A model generated the notes under the pieces. The model had not been told where the DNA came from, did not search any database, and saw only the letters and a list, made by a program, of their open reading frames with translations. From Chrysaora quinquecirrha (taxonomy: Eukaryota > Cnidaria > Scyphozoa > Semaeostomeae > Pelagiidae): a DNA stretch of 64,000 bases. Shown here one piece after another: positions 33,090 to 45,189 of the stretch. Both the position numbers and the translations under genes were made by a program. The DNA lies in NCBI GenBank assembly GCA_014526335.1, contig JACTAT010000218.1, positions 209,082-273,081 on the forward strand. The letters run 5' to 3'. Positions within the stretch are counted from its first letter, which is position 1. Each line of letters opens with the position of its first letter.

Positions 33090-35575
33090 AAGCAGAAAGT
33101 CGATTGGAAACACAGATTTCACTCAAGATAGATGATATAAGTAGTGTTTAAAAGTGTTGTCTTCTCTTTCGAAGACAAGAACTCTAGTTCCTTCCCGGCG
33201 GCCTATTGAAATTGTCAAAAACAAGAAAATGCCTTAGTCACTCGACTCAAAGATTTCGATGGCAGAAGCATCAACGCGATAGACAGTCTATGTACGAAAT
33301 CGTCTTCAAAACTTTAGCAGCAGCCATCATCAGTCTTCTATGTTGAATGTTAACAGGACATCTTTTTTTATACCTGTTGGCTAAGTCAACAACAGGCCTA
33401 TGATTGGGCTGTTCCTCGGGTGGTTTGTCAAAGTCCCTCCTGCCTCTGTTCCCAAAGCAGTAAGATCTGTATCGTCCAATTTCATTACTTGAGAATTTAC
33501 ATTTTGACCAGTTCCAAAAATAGATACTGCAATACGATAGTAGTTAGTTAGGTTATGTTAGGTTCATCTTGTGTAAGTCCACTTCTCCAAATTCTACTAG
33601 GGCTAATGGCTAGCATCCCTACCCCTTGAACAAATTAGACAAAATTCTGTAGGGGCAGCATAAACATCTTACCAAATAAGGGTAAAACTTTAAAGTATGC
33701 ACCAAAGAGCACAAATTTTCTAACAACATTAAAAAACAATGGCCCCCCATCATATTCAGAACGATAGCCTTAAGTTTGTGATGTGAACAAAGTACTGTCT
33801 GGTTACAAAAGGGAAAGAGCAATTTGCGAGCAGAATTTCTTCAATATTACAGAATGATCACTGAATATCCTACTTGGATTTTGTAAAATGCAGTTACAGT
33901 GGTTTGCAAGCCTTGTTGTTCAAGAGCTCAAAAATCATATCGTCAGGTTTCAAAGACCATTCTGTGGATAGTTTGTTACACTTTACACTGTGAACTAAAT
34001 TGCTAAGTTACAGACTATCTTTCTTGCCCAGCTCCTTGTGTCATCTCCAACAGACAGAATCTACCCTAACATTCTAGCACCATGCATCGAATTCTAGTTT
34101 CAATACTTCAAATATTGAAACACCAGCATTCTTATGTGGTCCCAATATGCAGATGTAGGTTAGAAGAAGGTTTGTTTTTTTGTTGTACAGCCAGAAAGAG
34201 CTTAGCATGAAAACAATATCAATGTCTGGAAAATGAGCTATACCATCTGCTTATCTGTGTCGTTTAAAAGAAAGCAACATAGAAAATTTCAATAATTACA
34301 CAAGATATTGATTGACAAGTTTTTTCTACCACCTTTATGCACTAGTTTGGTGTAAGGACTTATTTCAACCATACTAATTCAAGTTCCTTTCCAACAAAAT
34401 ACTCATTAAAATATTTACGTGTTTTGTTCATTGACAGTACAAGAATTAAATAAATTTATCCAGGCTTCTATCACAACATCTAAAACAAGAAACAATTTTT
34501 TCTCCCTGAGAACCTGATTAAGCATTTAATAGCAGACAGTCTATGAAAACAATGAATTAAGACTGCATCATGTGATGGCTCTGATTTTGCTCATCATCAG
34601 TATTCCAAGTGAAAACAAACATACTGGAAAAGCTAAACTGGTAACACAATAGGAGAAAGATTTCAATTTGAAGTGGCTTGCAGAAAGCAAATATAATTTC
34701 CTTTCCATGGCTTGGCCAATCACTATGAAGCATGAACAGATCATAGGGGAATATATGCACTCCCTGGCAGACTCTGCAAATAGGTGTAGTATGACACTGT
34801 CAATGATCAGTTTTGTTGATCCTCACATAAAAGGAATATAAAAGAGAGCAGAACCCATTTTCTTTTTTTGTATGGAGGGACCACAACTTCAAGATCACCT
34901 CTTCTCTTACATTATGCCAGCTGACTCAGTTTGTGAAGTTATCCTACATATTAAATAAGTGAGTTCTTTTATTTGCCTTGCATTCCTCCTTTATCCTGGG
35001 GAATCGAAGGCCTAATGAATCGAGGCCTAAGGCCACGCAGCTTCCAATAGTATCATTAGGAATTGGATAGGACCTCCTCGACTCAAGGACTCAATGGGTT
35101 TTCTCCTTTTAAGCCATAATATTCATCTTACCAGTTTTTCCCAAGTGATCAACCAGCATGTCTACCCACACATTGCATATCTGTCTTGGTGCATCTGGTC
35201 TGCATCAACAAATGTTGACCCCTTTAGTTGCGTTGGGTCCTTTTATTTTTGTACAGGCACACAGTAGTGTCTGACGAGTAAAAGAAAAATGTCAGGTAGC
35301 CCATCCAGCTACCTGTCCCCTGAAGGTGGCCTCACCCGTTGGGATTGGCTGTGTCATAGGCTTTGGCTGGGTCAGGAAGGTTGGCTATTTGGGCGAAATT
35401 TGGCGGGTTGGCCACCAGTGTTTGTGGCATGATGTAAGTTGAGATTTGAGATTGTTCCTCAGTGAGTGTTACAGAATTGATTGGCCAAATACGATCCCAA
35501 ATACTGCCAACCTTTGTGTATTATTGTGTCTCCTCTGTGTCCTTATTGTGTTTACTCTATGCCAGAGACGGCCAG
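33090..35575. other. no gene recognised
   Basis: About 2.5 kb of AT-rich sequence with only short open frames lacking motifs. This is the longest stretch of the window without any recognised feature. Confidence 0.5.
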
Positions 35576-35582
35576 ACGTTAA

Positions 35583-35765
35583 TGGGACCATTTAGGCCCT
35601 ATCCAAATGTACGTTAACACCCAGGTCTAGTTTCCAGTCTTCTCCAGTAACGGGCTGAAGGTCTTCCTCTCTCTCGGCAAGGAACTGCCACTCGGTTAAG
35701 GTTTCCAGATAAATAGAAGAATTGGTATTAATGTGTCATGCTGGCTTAGTATTCCAAATTACCCA
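35583..35765. repeat. interspersed repeat, uninterrupted copy (empty site)
   Basis: GGGACCATTTAGGCCCTA through GTCTAGTTTCCAGTCTTC to TATTAATGTGTCATGCTGG. It equals the sequence around the foldback element at 31.7-33.0 kb with the element removed. Confidence 0.88.
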
Positions 35766-36180
35766 CCCTCCCTCCCTCTTTAATAGGCAAGCAGTCCAGC
35801 CCTAGTTACCTCAATGAGGGTCACCCCTTTTCACCTGCCATTGTCAAAAATATGTTAAATAGCACAGTATAAGAGGGCAAACCCAGACAATACTATAACC
35901 TCGGCCATTAAAAATCCAGAAGGCAGGACACATAACTATCACTACCTGCTTCTCTTGATTGATGATTAATATGTCTCCAGTATTTATTCTAGGAACGTGA
36001 GGGAAGAAAAATTTGTTCAACTGAAAAGTGTTGAAAAGAAATATGATGGAATGAAATGATGTGAAACAAAATGTCTTGAAATTATTGAAAGGTGATAACA
36101 CAGGATTTATTGAAATGCAAAGAAAACGAACGGAAAAGCGGAGGAATAAACTGTGCATTGAAATGAGATCAAAACAGGAG
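35766..36180. other. no gene recognised
   Basis: Nothing supported. Confidence 0.45.
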
Positions 36181-36184
36181 AAAT

Positions 36185-36735
36185 GAAACGTTGTTCAATT
36201 CAATGAATTGAACAGTACTAGGTTGAATGGAAGCAAAGCAAAAGTAATTGTGATGAAATTAAATGTGTTGAAATGCAATGTACTGCAGTGAGATGAAGTG
36301 ATTTGTGATGTGATGAAATGAAATATGTAATAAAAAAATGACACAAAACGAGAGCTAATCACGTGACATGAAATGAAATGTCATGGAATGAAACATGTTG
36401 AAATATATTGCGATTGCATGTAATGTGGTGAAAAAAATGTGATGAAATGAAATGTGAAGAAATGAAACGTAATGGAATGAAATGTGATATCATCATCATC
36501 ATCATCATGACATTATCATCATCATTATCAAAACGAAAGGTGAGGGCATGAGTTGCGATGAAATGAAATGTGTTGAAATGAATTGTGATGGCATGAGAGG
36601 TGTTGAAACGAAATGTGATGAAATACAATGTGTTGAAACAGCATGTGATGAAATAAAATCTAATTACATGACATGAAATGTTATAGAATGAATTGTGTCA
36701 AATGAAACATGTTGAAATGAAACGTGATGAAATGT
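36185..36735. repeat. degenerate GAAATGAAATGTGATG-type array with an ATC microsatellite
   Basis: Dense degenerate repeats of GAAATGAAATGTGATG and TGTTGAAATG. A short (ATC)n run lies at 36489-36508. Open frames on the minus strand are repeat translations. Confidence 0.85.
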
Positions 36736-36784
36736 AATCCAAGGTGTTGAAGATACGATGCCACATACAAAGTGGAGATCGTTG

Positions 36785-37105
36785 CAAAGGTGAGAGTGCT
36801 GCAAATTCAAAACGATGCACAGTTGAAATTGCTGCCAAAGTTAAGAATAATGCGAAAGTTGAGAATGATGCAAAGTTGAGAATGATGCAAAAGTTGAGAA
36901 TGATGAAAAGTTGAGAATGACGCAAAGTTGAGAATGAAGCAAAGTTGCAAATGCTGCGAAAGTCGAGAATGATGCGAAAGTTGAGAATGATGCAAAGTTG
37001 AGAATGATGCAAAGTTGCAAAGCTGCGAAAGCTGAGAATGATGCGAAAGTTGAGAATGATGTGAAAGTTGCAAATGCTGTGCAAGTTGAGAATGAGGCAA
37101 AGTTG
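36785..37105. repeat. 17-18-bp minisatellite, left half
   Basis: Units near AAAGTTGAGAATGATGC, about 15 copies. The array is split by the HECT-2 element and resumes at 40885. Confidence 0.92.
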
Positions 37106-37133
37106 TACGGTGGCCCACAAGTGCCACGGCAGT

Positions 37134-37355
37134 AAAAAAAGACTCACCGCATTAACAAAAGAGTCACAGCGTTAACAAAAGACTCACAGCGTTAGCAAAA
37201 CACTCACGACATCAACAAAAGACTCATGGCGTTAACAAAAGACTCACAGTGTTAGCAAAACACTCACGGCATTAACAAAAGACTCACGGCATTAGCAAAA
37301 GACTCACAGCAAAGCAAAACACTCAAGGCTTTAACAAGACTCACGGTAATAACAA
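37134..37355. repeat. HECT-2 left subterminal array
   Basis: About 11 copies of a 20-21-bp unit, GACTCACRGCRTTARCAAAA, with occasional CACTCACG variants. Confidence 0.93.
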
Positions 37356-37364
37356 AAGCCAACT

Positions 37365-38108
37365 TGGCCACAACAAATTGAAGCCATGGGGCTTCCCTAT
37401 TCACGGAGGAATTGATGGATTTAGCAGAAGGATGCTTTGGTTAAACATCACCCATTCGAATAATTCTCCTGATAACATTGCCTCTATGTACTTAACAGCC
37501 GTCAAAGAAATGGGAGGCTGCCCTGTAGAAATGATAACCGACCTGGGTACTGAAAATGGCATTGCAGCGGCAAGTAAATGCTTTTTCCGTGCGAATAACG
37601 ATGCCCATCGATATGTTCCATCCCCCGAAACAAAAGGATAGAGGGATGGTGGTCATACTTCTCTAATAAACTATACAATTTGGTGAAAAAATTTTTCTCG
37701 GATTTGGAACATAGAAAGGTAATTGACGTATCATTGGAACTGCACAAAGAGTGTTTGTGGTACTGCTTCCATTCAGTAATCCAGTTTGACTTAGATAAGT
37801 TTAAAGAACACTGGAACACGCAAACAATACGGAAATCATGGTACAGTAATGTTGCTGGTAAGCCGGACTCACTATATTTTCTTCCAGAACGCTATAGAGG
37901 CGAAGAAAATCTACTGCATGATGTCCCAGGAAGGAAACAAAATTACATAGCCGAAAATATAGTTGTGGAGCAGAAATTGAATGAATATCAAGAATACTTT
38001 GAATACATATCAATTCAACAAAATTTTGCAAGCACTTGGCAAGAAGCACTCTCCCTTTACAGTGTAATAATAAAAGTTGCAGATTTAGGTTTCAATCCAT
38101 ATAATTAA
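37365..38108 (+). pseudogene. integrase-like (rve superfamily) DDE protein, N-terminally truncated, one frameshift
   Basis: The first frame gives KLKPWGFPIHGGIDGFSRRM, NSPDNIASMYLTAVKEMGG and MITDLGTENG; after 37630 the next frame gives RNKRIEGWWSYFSNKLYNL and FKEHWNTQTIRKSW, and ends in TAA at 38106-38108. ITDxGTEN and RIEGWWS are the second aspartate and the glutamate blocks of integrase/DDE proteins. The block with the first catalytic aspartate (normally just before HKL...) is missing, as the ORF starts where the subterminal repeats end. The frameshift falls in a run of five C at 37620-37630 and could be a one-base loss or a sequencing error. As it is the only transposase-like gene in HECT-2, it is the natural candidate for its mobilising enzyme. 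Confidence 0.7.
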
Positions 38109-38242
38109 GGAATGGCATAACAAAACAGTAACAAAACAAACTTGTCAATTTATTGATTAAAAGTATCTCAATTTAACTGAAGACGGTAAAAGAAAATTTG
38201 CAATAATATCTCTACTTTCTTGACAAAAATGAATGTAGGAGA

Positions 38243-40556
38243 TCAAATAATCCTGAAACCTTGTTCGCTTGTCATGTCTTCCGTAAAGCTTGTAATAAAG
38301 TGTTCTGGTGATTCGCTATATCGGAAAGAAGCTGGAATGGTTATCTCAAAACTGCAAGTATGAACAACTACCGATCTATATTTTCCATCGTGATCAAATT
38401 AAGTACGTCCTTGATTTCTCATCCCTGCTGTGATGAATTTGGAACCAGTCTAAAATCTTGATACCTCTTCAACTATGATTTGAGCAATGACTTCATTTTC
38501 TTTGCCATCTTCATCCAGAACTATTCTTGGCATTGACATAGCTCCATCTATTTCCAGTTGTAAATGACGTCTTCCTCTATGTCGTGTCTTTCTTTTGAAA
38601 CATGATCTTCATCAGAAACTGTTGTGTATTTTATTTCCCTGAACAAGGACATTATATCACTGGCTTTTTGAGACTTTGGTAACAAGAATTCTTCTTTACA
38701 CTCTCCATAATGGTTTTCTAGTATTTGACAAAGTCCCAGTATTCCAAGGCCCTTCCGTACCTCTGCAATTTCCTCATAGCAGACTGAAACACAGAGGTGC
38801 TGAGCAATATCACGTACAAAGTCAGCTCTCTCTTCAAACTTAACTTTCATGCGGGTAACACCAAAGTTGAATCTGTTAGGAAATAATTCCATATTCCTCT
38901 GAAAATCTTCTTCGCTCTTACTTTCCATAATACTTTTCAGTTTTTCCTGGACATCATTGTCAGGAATTTCATCTAAAGAAGCAGGTACTACAGTGCTGTT
39001 CAAAAGATTTGCCAATAAACAAGGCATGAAATATCTGGGGCCAGAACAGCTTTGCAGCAGTGCAGCAGCTATCAATTGTCCAAACAAATGATATTCCCCT
39101 CTTCTCACCTTTTCAATGTCATGTAGCAAAGTAAAGGTTGTCCCATTTCCTGTGCACATGACACATTTTTTGGCCTCATCAAATATTACAGAGAAAAACT
39201 CTCTCAGGGGATCTCCACCATCTGCAGCTTCTTCCCTAATAAAGCTCACAACAATACGTTTCACACAATTTCCAAAAAGACGTCCCAATTTTTGACAAGT
39301 ATCTTGCCAAATTTTTCTCCTCCTCACAGATAATAATACAAAATCTTCTTCATTATCCTCCAAAGCAGCCCTGAGTGTAGCTAACTTGCTCTTGTATGAC
39401 ATTTCACTTGTATGAGTTACTTGTGGCACTTGCTTTTTTGAAACCGTTAGTGCACATGTATCTTCAATGCCACTTCCAGAATTAACTACATGTTGAATGG
39501 TTGATGTATTTGGCAATTCCGTCTCTGTTGCAATTCCATAATATATGTCAGAGTTAAAGAATGAATCTATATCCAAAGATTCTTTATCTGCATCACATGG
39601 CAAAGTAGGTGTTTCATCCAATTTCACAGATTTACTCACTGGCTCACAGTATTCTTCACCTGTGTATTGTGATGCAATGTGGTCATCTAGGGTACATAGG
39701 TAAAATGTGATTCTTTTGAAATCAGTTCCAATATCTTCACGATATTTAGATAGGTTAAAAAACTCTGCAGTCCCTGGCATAAACTGAGCAGATTTCCCAT
39801 CTGCATATGTAAGGACATATTCCTTATCATCATAATAACAATCACTGTGGTAGTTTTTCCACTTTGCTTCTGCTTGTTGCTTTATGACCATATATGTATC
39901 ATCTGTTTTCACTCGCAGTGCCAAACGCTTTCCTCGCCTGGATTTACATTTTTCATCCTTTGCAGACCATTCAATCAAACCAATATTGATAACAACTGCA
40001 GATGGTTCTGACTTTTTCTTGTCATTTGACTTTGTTACACGTTTCCTCCACTCTGTGCCCTTGTTTGCTCTGTAAGTTTCAAATGAGCATACCGGTGTTG
40101 ATAGCTTGAATGGGTTTGCTGTTGCTGCAGCACTTGATTGAGGTGTTGATATTAAAGGTCCTCCAATTCCTGCACAGGATGTTGATGGGGAAGTTCCAGT
40201 TGATGAGGAATTTCCAACTATCACTAAAATAAAAAATGGAAAAATTTGCAAACAAAAAAATAATATCTTCTCCACCCAGTAATCATTCAGTACCAAGTAC
40301 CAGTCACAGTTTGCACAGAATAGAAATTAATATTTTTGTGAAGTTTTTTGTCACAGGAACACATGTTCACTTTCAAAAATTTTAACACTAGCACCAGTTT
40401 CGATTCCATTCCATACTATTTCACATTATTTCATACTTTTTTGACTTTCAAAATTTATTTCTTAAACAGTAAAACTAAAAATACTTACCCTTTCCGCATT
40501 TGCTGCAAAATTTGCTTTCTTCAGTGCAAATTGCACCGCAATGGCTGCAGAACATC
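38243..40556 (-). pseudogene. zinc-ribbon/HECT ligase gene with damaged C-lobe
   Basis: Exon 1 at 40556-40487 starts MFCSHCGAICTEESKFCSKC, a CxxC...CxxC zinc ribbon, and ends in a donor AAAG/GTAAGTA. Exon 2 starts near 40225 and reads to 38548. Its first 300 residues have no recognised fold, and then come HECT N-lobe blocks: DGGDPLREFFSVIFDE, FGQLIAAALLQSCSGP and NRFNFGVTRM. At 38548 the frame shifts, and the C-lobe continues to 38243 with one stop: TGSKFITAG and VVVHTCSFEITIPASFRY, whose HTC holds the catalytic Cys. The catalytic lobe is therefore no longer in one frame. The gene is otherwise colinear with the HECT-1 gene's HECT region. Confidence 0.78.
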
Positions 40557-40659
40557 TTGTGAAGAAAAATGGTTGAGAATAGGTAGGCCTGCCAGACCAG
40601 GACCACGGAGCACGAGACTATTTATGTTCTAATGTTGTTGCAGTTGTTTTTGCTTTCGC

Positions 40660-40862
40660 CGGAAGTCTTTTGTTAATGCCGTGAGTGTTTTGTTGATGCC
40701 GTGAGTCTTTTGCTAATGCTGCAAGTCTTTTGTTAATGTTGTGAGTCTTTTGCTTTTGCCGTGAGTGTTTTGCTTTTGCCGTGAGTGTTTTGTTAACGCC
40801 GTGAGTCTTTTGTTAATGTCGTGAGTCTTTTCTTAACTCAGTGAGTCTTTTGTTAATCCCGT
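40660..40862. repeat. HECT-2 right subterminal array
   Basis: About ten copies of TTTTGTTAATGCCGTGAGTC and variants, the inverse of the left array. Confidence 0.93.
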
Positions 40863-40884
40863 GGCACCTGTGGGCCACCGTACG

Positions 40885-41085
40885 AAAGTTGAGAATGATT
40901 GAAAGTGAAGAATGCTGCAAGTGCAGAATTGAAGAAAGTGAAGAATGATGGAAAGTGGAGAATGCTGCAAGTGCAGAATTAAGGAAAGTAAAGATTGATG
41001 GAAAGTGGAGAATGATGCAAAAAGTTGTTGTGGTGTACGAGTTGGGTACACTTGAAAAGTTGAGTATGATGCGTGAACCTGAACA
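40885..41085. repeat. 17-18-bp minisatellite, right half
   Basis: Continues the AAAGTTGAGAATGATGC-type array of 36785-37105 in the same orientation, with diverged units (GAAAGTGGAGAATGCTGCAA). Confidence 0.88.
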
Positions 41086-41389
41086 GGGGGACTGGCAGTA
41101 TTAAACTGCAATTTACAATGTGACTGGTGAGCGAGCCTCTCAACCCCTCATAATTTGAGGGGGCCCTCTCAGGATAGAGAGGGTTTTAAAATTGAGGGTC
41201 GACATATTCAAGAAGTCTTTTTCATTTCCTTGTTCATCAGTTGAAAAATTTATCACATGATCGAACGCCTCCCCCCCTCCTAAATATTTCTCCTTGGATT
41301 TCGACGAATTAAAAAATCGGTCCTGGAAAATATTGGGGTGGACATGTCCTCCCAAGTCCTCCCCGTTGTGCCACCTCTGTCAAAGAGGA

Positions 41390-42171
41390 CAAATTTATTG
41401 TTGCTGCTGAAGTGTTTACTGGCACAAACATAAACCTTACAAAGTCTGGTAGAAAGCTCTTAGGATCTTTCGTGGGAACATCTACAGCTAAAGATAACTA
41501 CGTCAGAGAGCTAGTTGAAAAATGGATAATTCAACTCAAAACTTTGTGCCAAATCGCAAAGTCTGAGCTACAAGCAGCCTATGCAGGGTTCGTTGGTGGC
41601 TTTAGACAAAAAATCAGATCCAGAATGGCAGCAGACATGAAGAAAGCAAATGAGATCTTGCAGTTAAAAGGAGCATCGTCATGGCAGACCAGTTTACCGC
41701 TAAAATCTGAGAACTTCTCTTTAAACAAAAGAGAATTTCAAGATTCCATACGCCTCAGATACAGATGGAGGCTTAAGTTTATGCCTTCTACGTGTGTCTG
41801 TGGCAAACTGTACAACAAGGATCATGAAATGGCATGTCAGAAAGGTGGATACATCCATCATCGCCTTAATGAGATCAGAGACTTGTTCGTCAAATATAGA
41901 GGTAGAGCATGACTCATTCACACCCTTGGTGTTTACCTCCCATGGCGGCTGTGGACGAGAAGCAGACAGATTTATTTCAGAGCTAACGATTAAACTATCG
42001 AAGAAAAGGGACATTTCTCAATCTGTGGTAACAAACTGGGTTCGCACTAAATTATCTTTTGCAACAATCAGATCAGCAATCCTGTGCATCAGAGGTTCCA
42101 GGAACAGACGCGGTAAAATAATAAGTGACGTTGACAACATCGAATCAGCAAACATGTATAAAATTGAGTAA
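41390..42171 (+). pseudogene. C-terminal part of a retroelement ORF
   Basis: The first frame has GTNINLTKSGRKLLGSFVGT, YVRELVEKWI and QAAYAGFVGGF, then GASSWQTSLPLKSENFSLNK, SIRLRYRW and CVCGK...DHEMACQKGGYIHHR, a cysteine/histidine cluster. After a frameshift near 41880-41930 the next frame has FTPLVFTSHGGCGREADRF and LRSAILCIRG. I know this order from the C-terminal third of RT-bearing ORFs common in cnidarian and sponge genomes. The lineage is not settled. Residues between the two halves of the first frame (about 41635-41665) look deleted, and the RT core itself is absent. Confidence 0.6.
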
Positions 42172-42224
42172 AAGAATTAAGTAAATGTAGAACTAAATTT
42201 ATATTGTATTTTTTTTTGAACCTG

Positions 42225-42540
42225 CAGCCTCCTGGTATAAACAGTGCTGTACCATGAGAAATCAATTGTGTAATTATTTATGCAATGGAATTTTGAATTA
42301 CATGAGAAATCAATTGTGTAATTATTTATGCAACTGAATGTGGAATTACATGAGAAATCAATTGTGTAATTATTTATGCAATTGAATGTGGAGTTGTGTG
42401 CGCAATTGTCAATGTAATAATTATTGCAATTATATGTGAAATTCCATGTTAAATTCAAAGTGCAATATTTTATGAAATTTCATGTGCCATTGCATGTGGA
42501 CTTATATGTGAAATTCAATGAGCAATCACATGTACAATCG
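42225..42540. repeat. tandem repeats rich in CAATTGTGTAATTA
   Basis: Three near-identical 54-56-bp units, ACATGAGAAATCAATTGTG and following, run from about 42250 to 42385. They are followed by a degenerate 13-16-bp GCAATTNNATGTGNAATT array to about 42540. Confidence 0.9.
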
Positions 42541-45060
42541 CACACGTTGGATTGCAAAATTTGCTGAACTCGATGCTGTAAATCCCACATCAAATTGCTC
42601 GTCAGAAAATCTGACACATGCGATTTCTCGTCTAATTGTACAGCCAATTGCACCAGTGTTTTACCTGTGCAAGAAGGGAGTTTTTCCGTCTGTTGATGAT
42701 GGATGTTGGCAGATCTTCTATCTTCAGTCATGCATGGCTCTCGCATGGCATCTCCTTACTGTGCTCAAAGTAGTATTATTCTGCAGACCAACTGAGAGTA
42801 CGGAGTATTTCTCAGGGAGGGCCTGGCCCCCATTGCCTGTCACCATATTTGTTTTATCTGCCTGTTGATGAGAAAACAGATAACAAGTCAATTGCTGAGC
42901 TTTGCGCAGATATGAAGTTAAAAAAAATCCTTCCTGGACCTGGACAATAGCAATGAGAGTGAATTTGAAACTACCCTTGACAAACATGCAGATGCTATTG
43001 CGAATTATGGCTATAACAATGTATACAGCCAGGGGGTGGAAGCAAAGTTGCGCATGCGTTCTTGTACTGTTTGGAAACGAGGCAAAACAGTGCCAGTTGA
43101 TCAATGTATGGCTGCCAGACGGCCACATATAGGGTATCTTAGAAAATGCAATCTTCAATAATCGCCAGTGTTTCTGTACAAAAACTGAATTATTTAGCAA
43201 AAGCAAAGTTTTGAACAAACAAATTGAGATTTCATGACTATTTGTGTGAATGGATTTTTGCAGAGAGGAAAGACAACTGTCGAGCCCAAGCCAGTCAAGA
43301 ACCTCGATAGGACGACATGTTCAGTAGGAGAACAAGCCTGTCAGAATCTTAACTCAAAAATTGGTACCAGAAACAATTATTTTTTCCCAGTTGAGAGTGA
43401 AAAGAAGGTTGTTGTTGGCATGTGTTTGTTTTTATTGGCTTGCATAAGGCTGAATATAAACTCAGAGTTAGAATCTTTAACTGATTTTGTGGTGGTATTA
43501 GGCTAGAAATTTTGATGACGAAGATGCTTAACAAAAACAATACAATAACACACTGTTAAACGTCAATGAATCAAATGATATTGTATTCTGGATGATTGAA
43601 CTTTATAAAGGAAGATCAGATTAATTTCTGTTACTTAACATTATACCCATGCAAACACAAATACAATAATATACAATTTTCTGTGAATATTACTTTGTAA
43701 ACCTACTACTTTGTAAACTGATTAATTTGTGAATATAACTTTGTAAACAAACATCATATATGTGATAAGTTGTATACACCATATGATAAAAGTCTATTTT
43801 TAAGGTCTTTTTGCCTCCTTGTTTTGCTCTGGTATGCCACTACTGGTGGCTTAAGGATTCTTCATTTGCCAGTCATTATTACTACCTGCAGTGTAAAAGA
43901 ACAGCAAGAATTTTTCTGTTCAATAACAGGTATAAATGAAGAGCACAAGATTCAGTTCTATGAGCATATGAGCTCCTTGTGATAGATATTGACGATAAGA
44001 GCAAGCTCATTTAACGATTTGTAGACAAAATTATTGTATTTTCCTTAATACAGTTAGATTTTCAATCCCACTTGGAATTCAATTTTCAATCCCACTTTGC
44101 ATTTAATACAAAAATACGAGGAAAGGCTTCTTGTTGTTTGATCTTATTTGGTATGTATTTAACAGTGAGTGGGTACAGGGGTAAAAGTTGATATTTTCCT
44201 TTCCTCATAAGTGCACCTTTCATAAGGATCAGTCTCCCTTGCGTTGAAAAATAGACAAAGTTCTAACCATCTAGCAAAAAATTGTTGCTACTGGCTTATT
44301 AAAATGAGACATGTGCAAAGATAGGGTAATGAAGGAATTTTTCTTTCCATGTTTGCTTTCTTTATTAAAGTTACAAAAGCCATGAGAACTTAGGCATAAC
44401 ATTGGGCTGACTGTGATAAAATAAGAATGTGATGGGCCTAAATGTTTAGGCCTCTCCAGTCTCCAATCTGCTAAAGAAATTCACAGAATTTCACATTTTG
44501 TTTGGACAAATTTAAGATTTACGTTTAACCACTGAAATCTTTCAATTATTTAGAAATAAATTCAGTAATAAATCAAACGCCATAAAATAAGATGGTTCTG
44601 AGGGGAAGGATGTTTCCACTTCCATTGACGACACGTACAGTGTACCAAAGGACAGCAGCTCAGGATTGCAGGCAGCGTGCCTTCAATAAATCAGCTTTTT
44701 GTCATGGCAAACCTGAAAAGTAGGAGTCATAAATACAGCCGAAATGCCAATTTGGAGAGGGGCGCTTCAGGGCGCTTTGAAACTTTTAAATACCTGAAGA
44801 ATTTATCTTTCTACTCACGCAATCAATGTACAAAGAGCCCCTAAGGAATTTATGAAACAACGCTACAATCTTGGTCCATCTTCTGCAAAGTCTCATGGGC
44901 GCCATCTTCGCGAAACATGCCTCGCCAGAGAAATGAAGAATCACTCACTGCCTGCCTTTTTGCTGCCTATTTTTCAACAGTACTATGCGACCATGTCATT
45001 TATAAACACAAATTGTAGAAAATAGTAGTAAATTTAGAAAATAAATGAAGAAAAAAGCAA
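42541..45060. other. no gene recognised
   Basis: Several open frames of 60-160 codons on both strands, none with a motif I recognise. AT-rich, with a short repeated block (TTTGTAAAC near 43690-43750). Confidence 0.5.
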
Positions 45061-45189
45061 AAGTTACCGATGAAATTAACGTCATCAACGCCCATCATGG
45101 AGAAACTTTCACTGTTCAAAAATGCACTCACTGCACATGCCCACAACCGCTTCCACCCTCCCCTGGTATACAGCTGTAATTTTCAGAAA

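Larger units (their letters stand above)
37106..40884. mobile_element. HECT-2: DNA element carrying an integrase-like ORF and a HECT gene
   Basis: Left end TACGGTGGCCCACAAGTGCC; the right end is the inverted complement (GGCACCTGTGGGCCACCGTA, one difference). Immediately inside each end is an array of about ten 20-21-bp units (left GACTCACGGCGTTAACAAAA, right its complement). AAAGTTG flanks both sides (37099-37105, 40885-40891), a possible 7-bp target duplication, although the host minisatellite also contains AAAGTTG in each unit. The two genes inside converge. It has the same architecture as HECT-1 but different sequence. Confidence 0.85.

Noticed and set aside
33090..35575. A host gene in the longest unannotated stretch
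   Set aside because: Open frames are short and have no motif or consistent splice structure.
36359..37147. Minus-strand open frames of 89-149 codons rich in Phe/His/Ser
   Set aside because: They coincide with degenerate tandem repeats and change with the repeat unit, so they are not genes.
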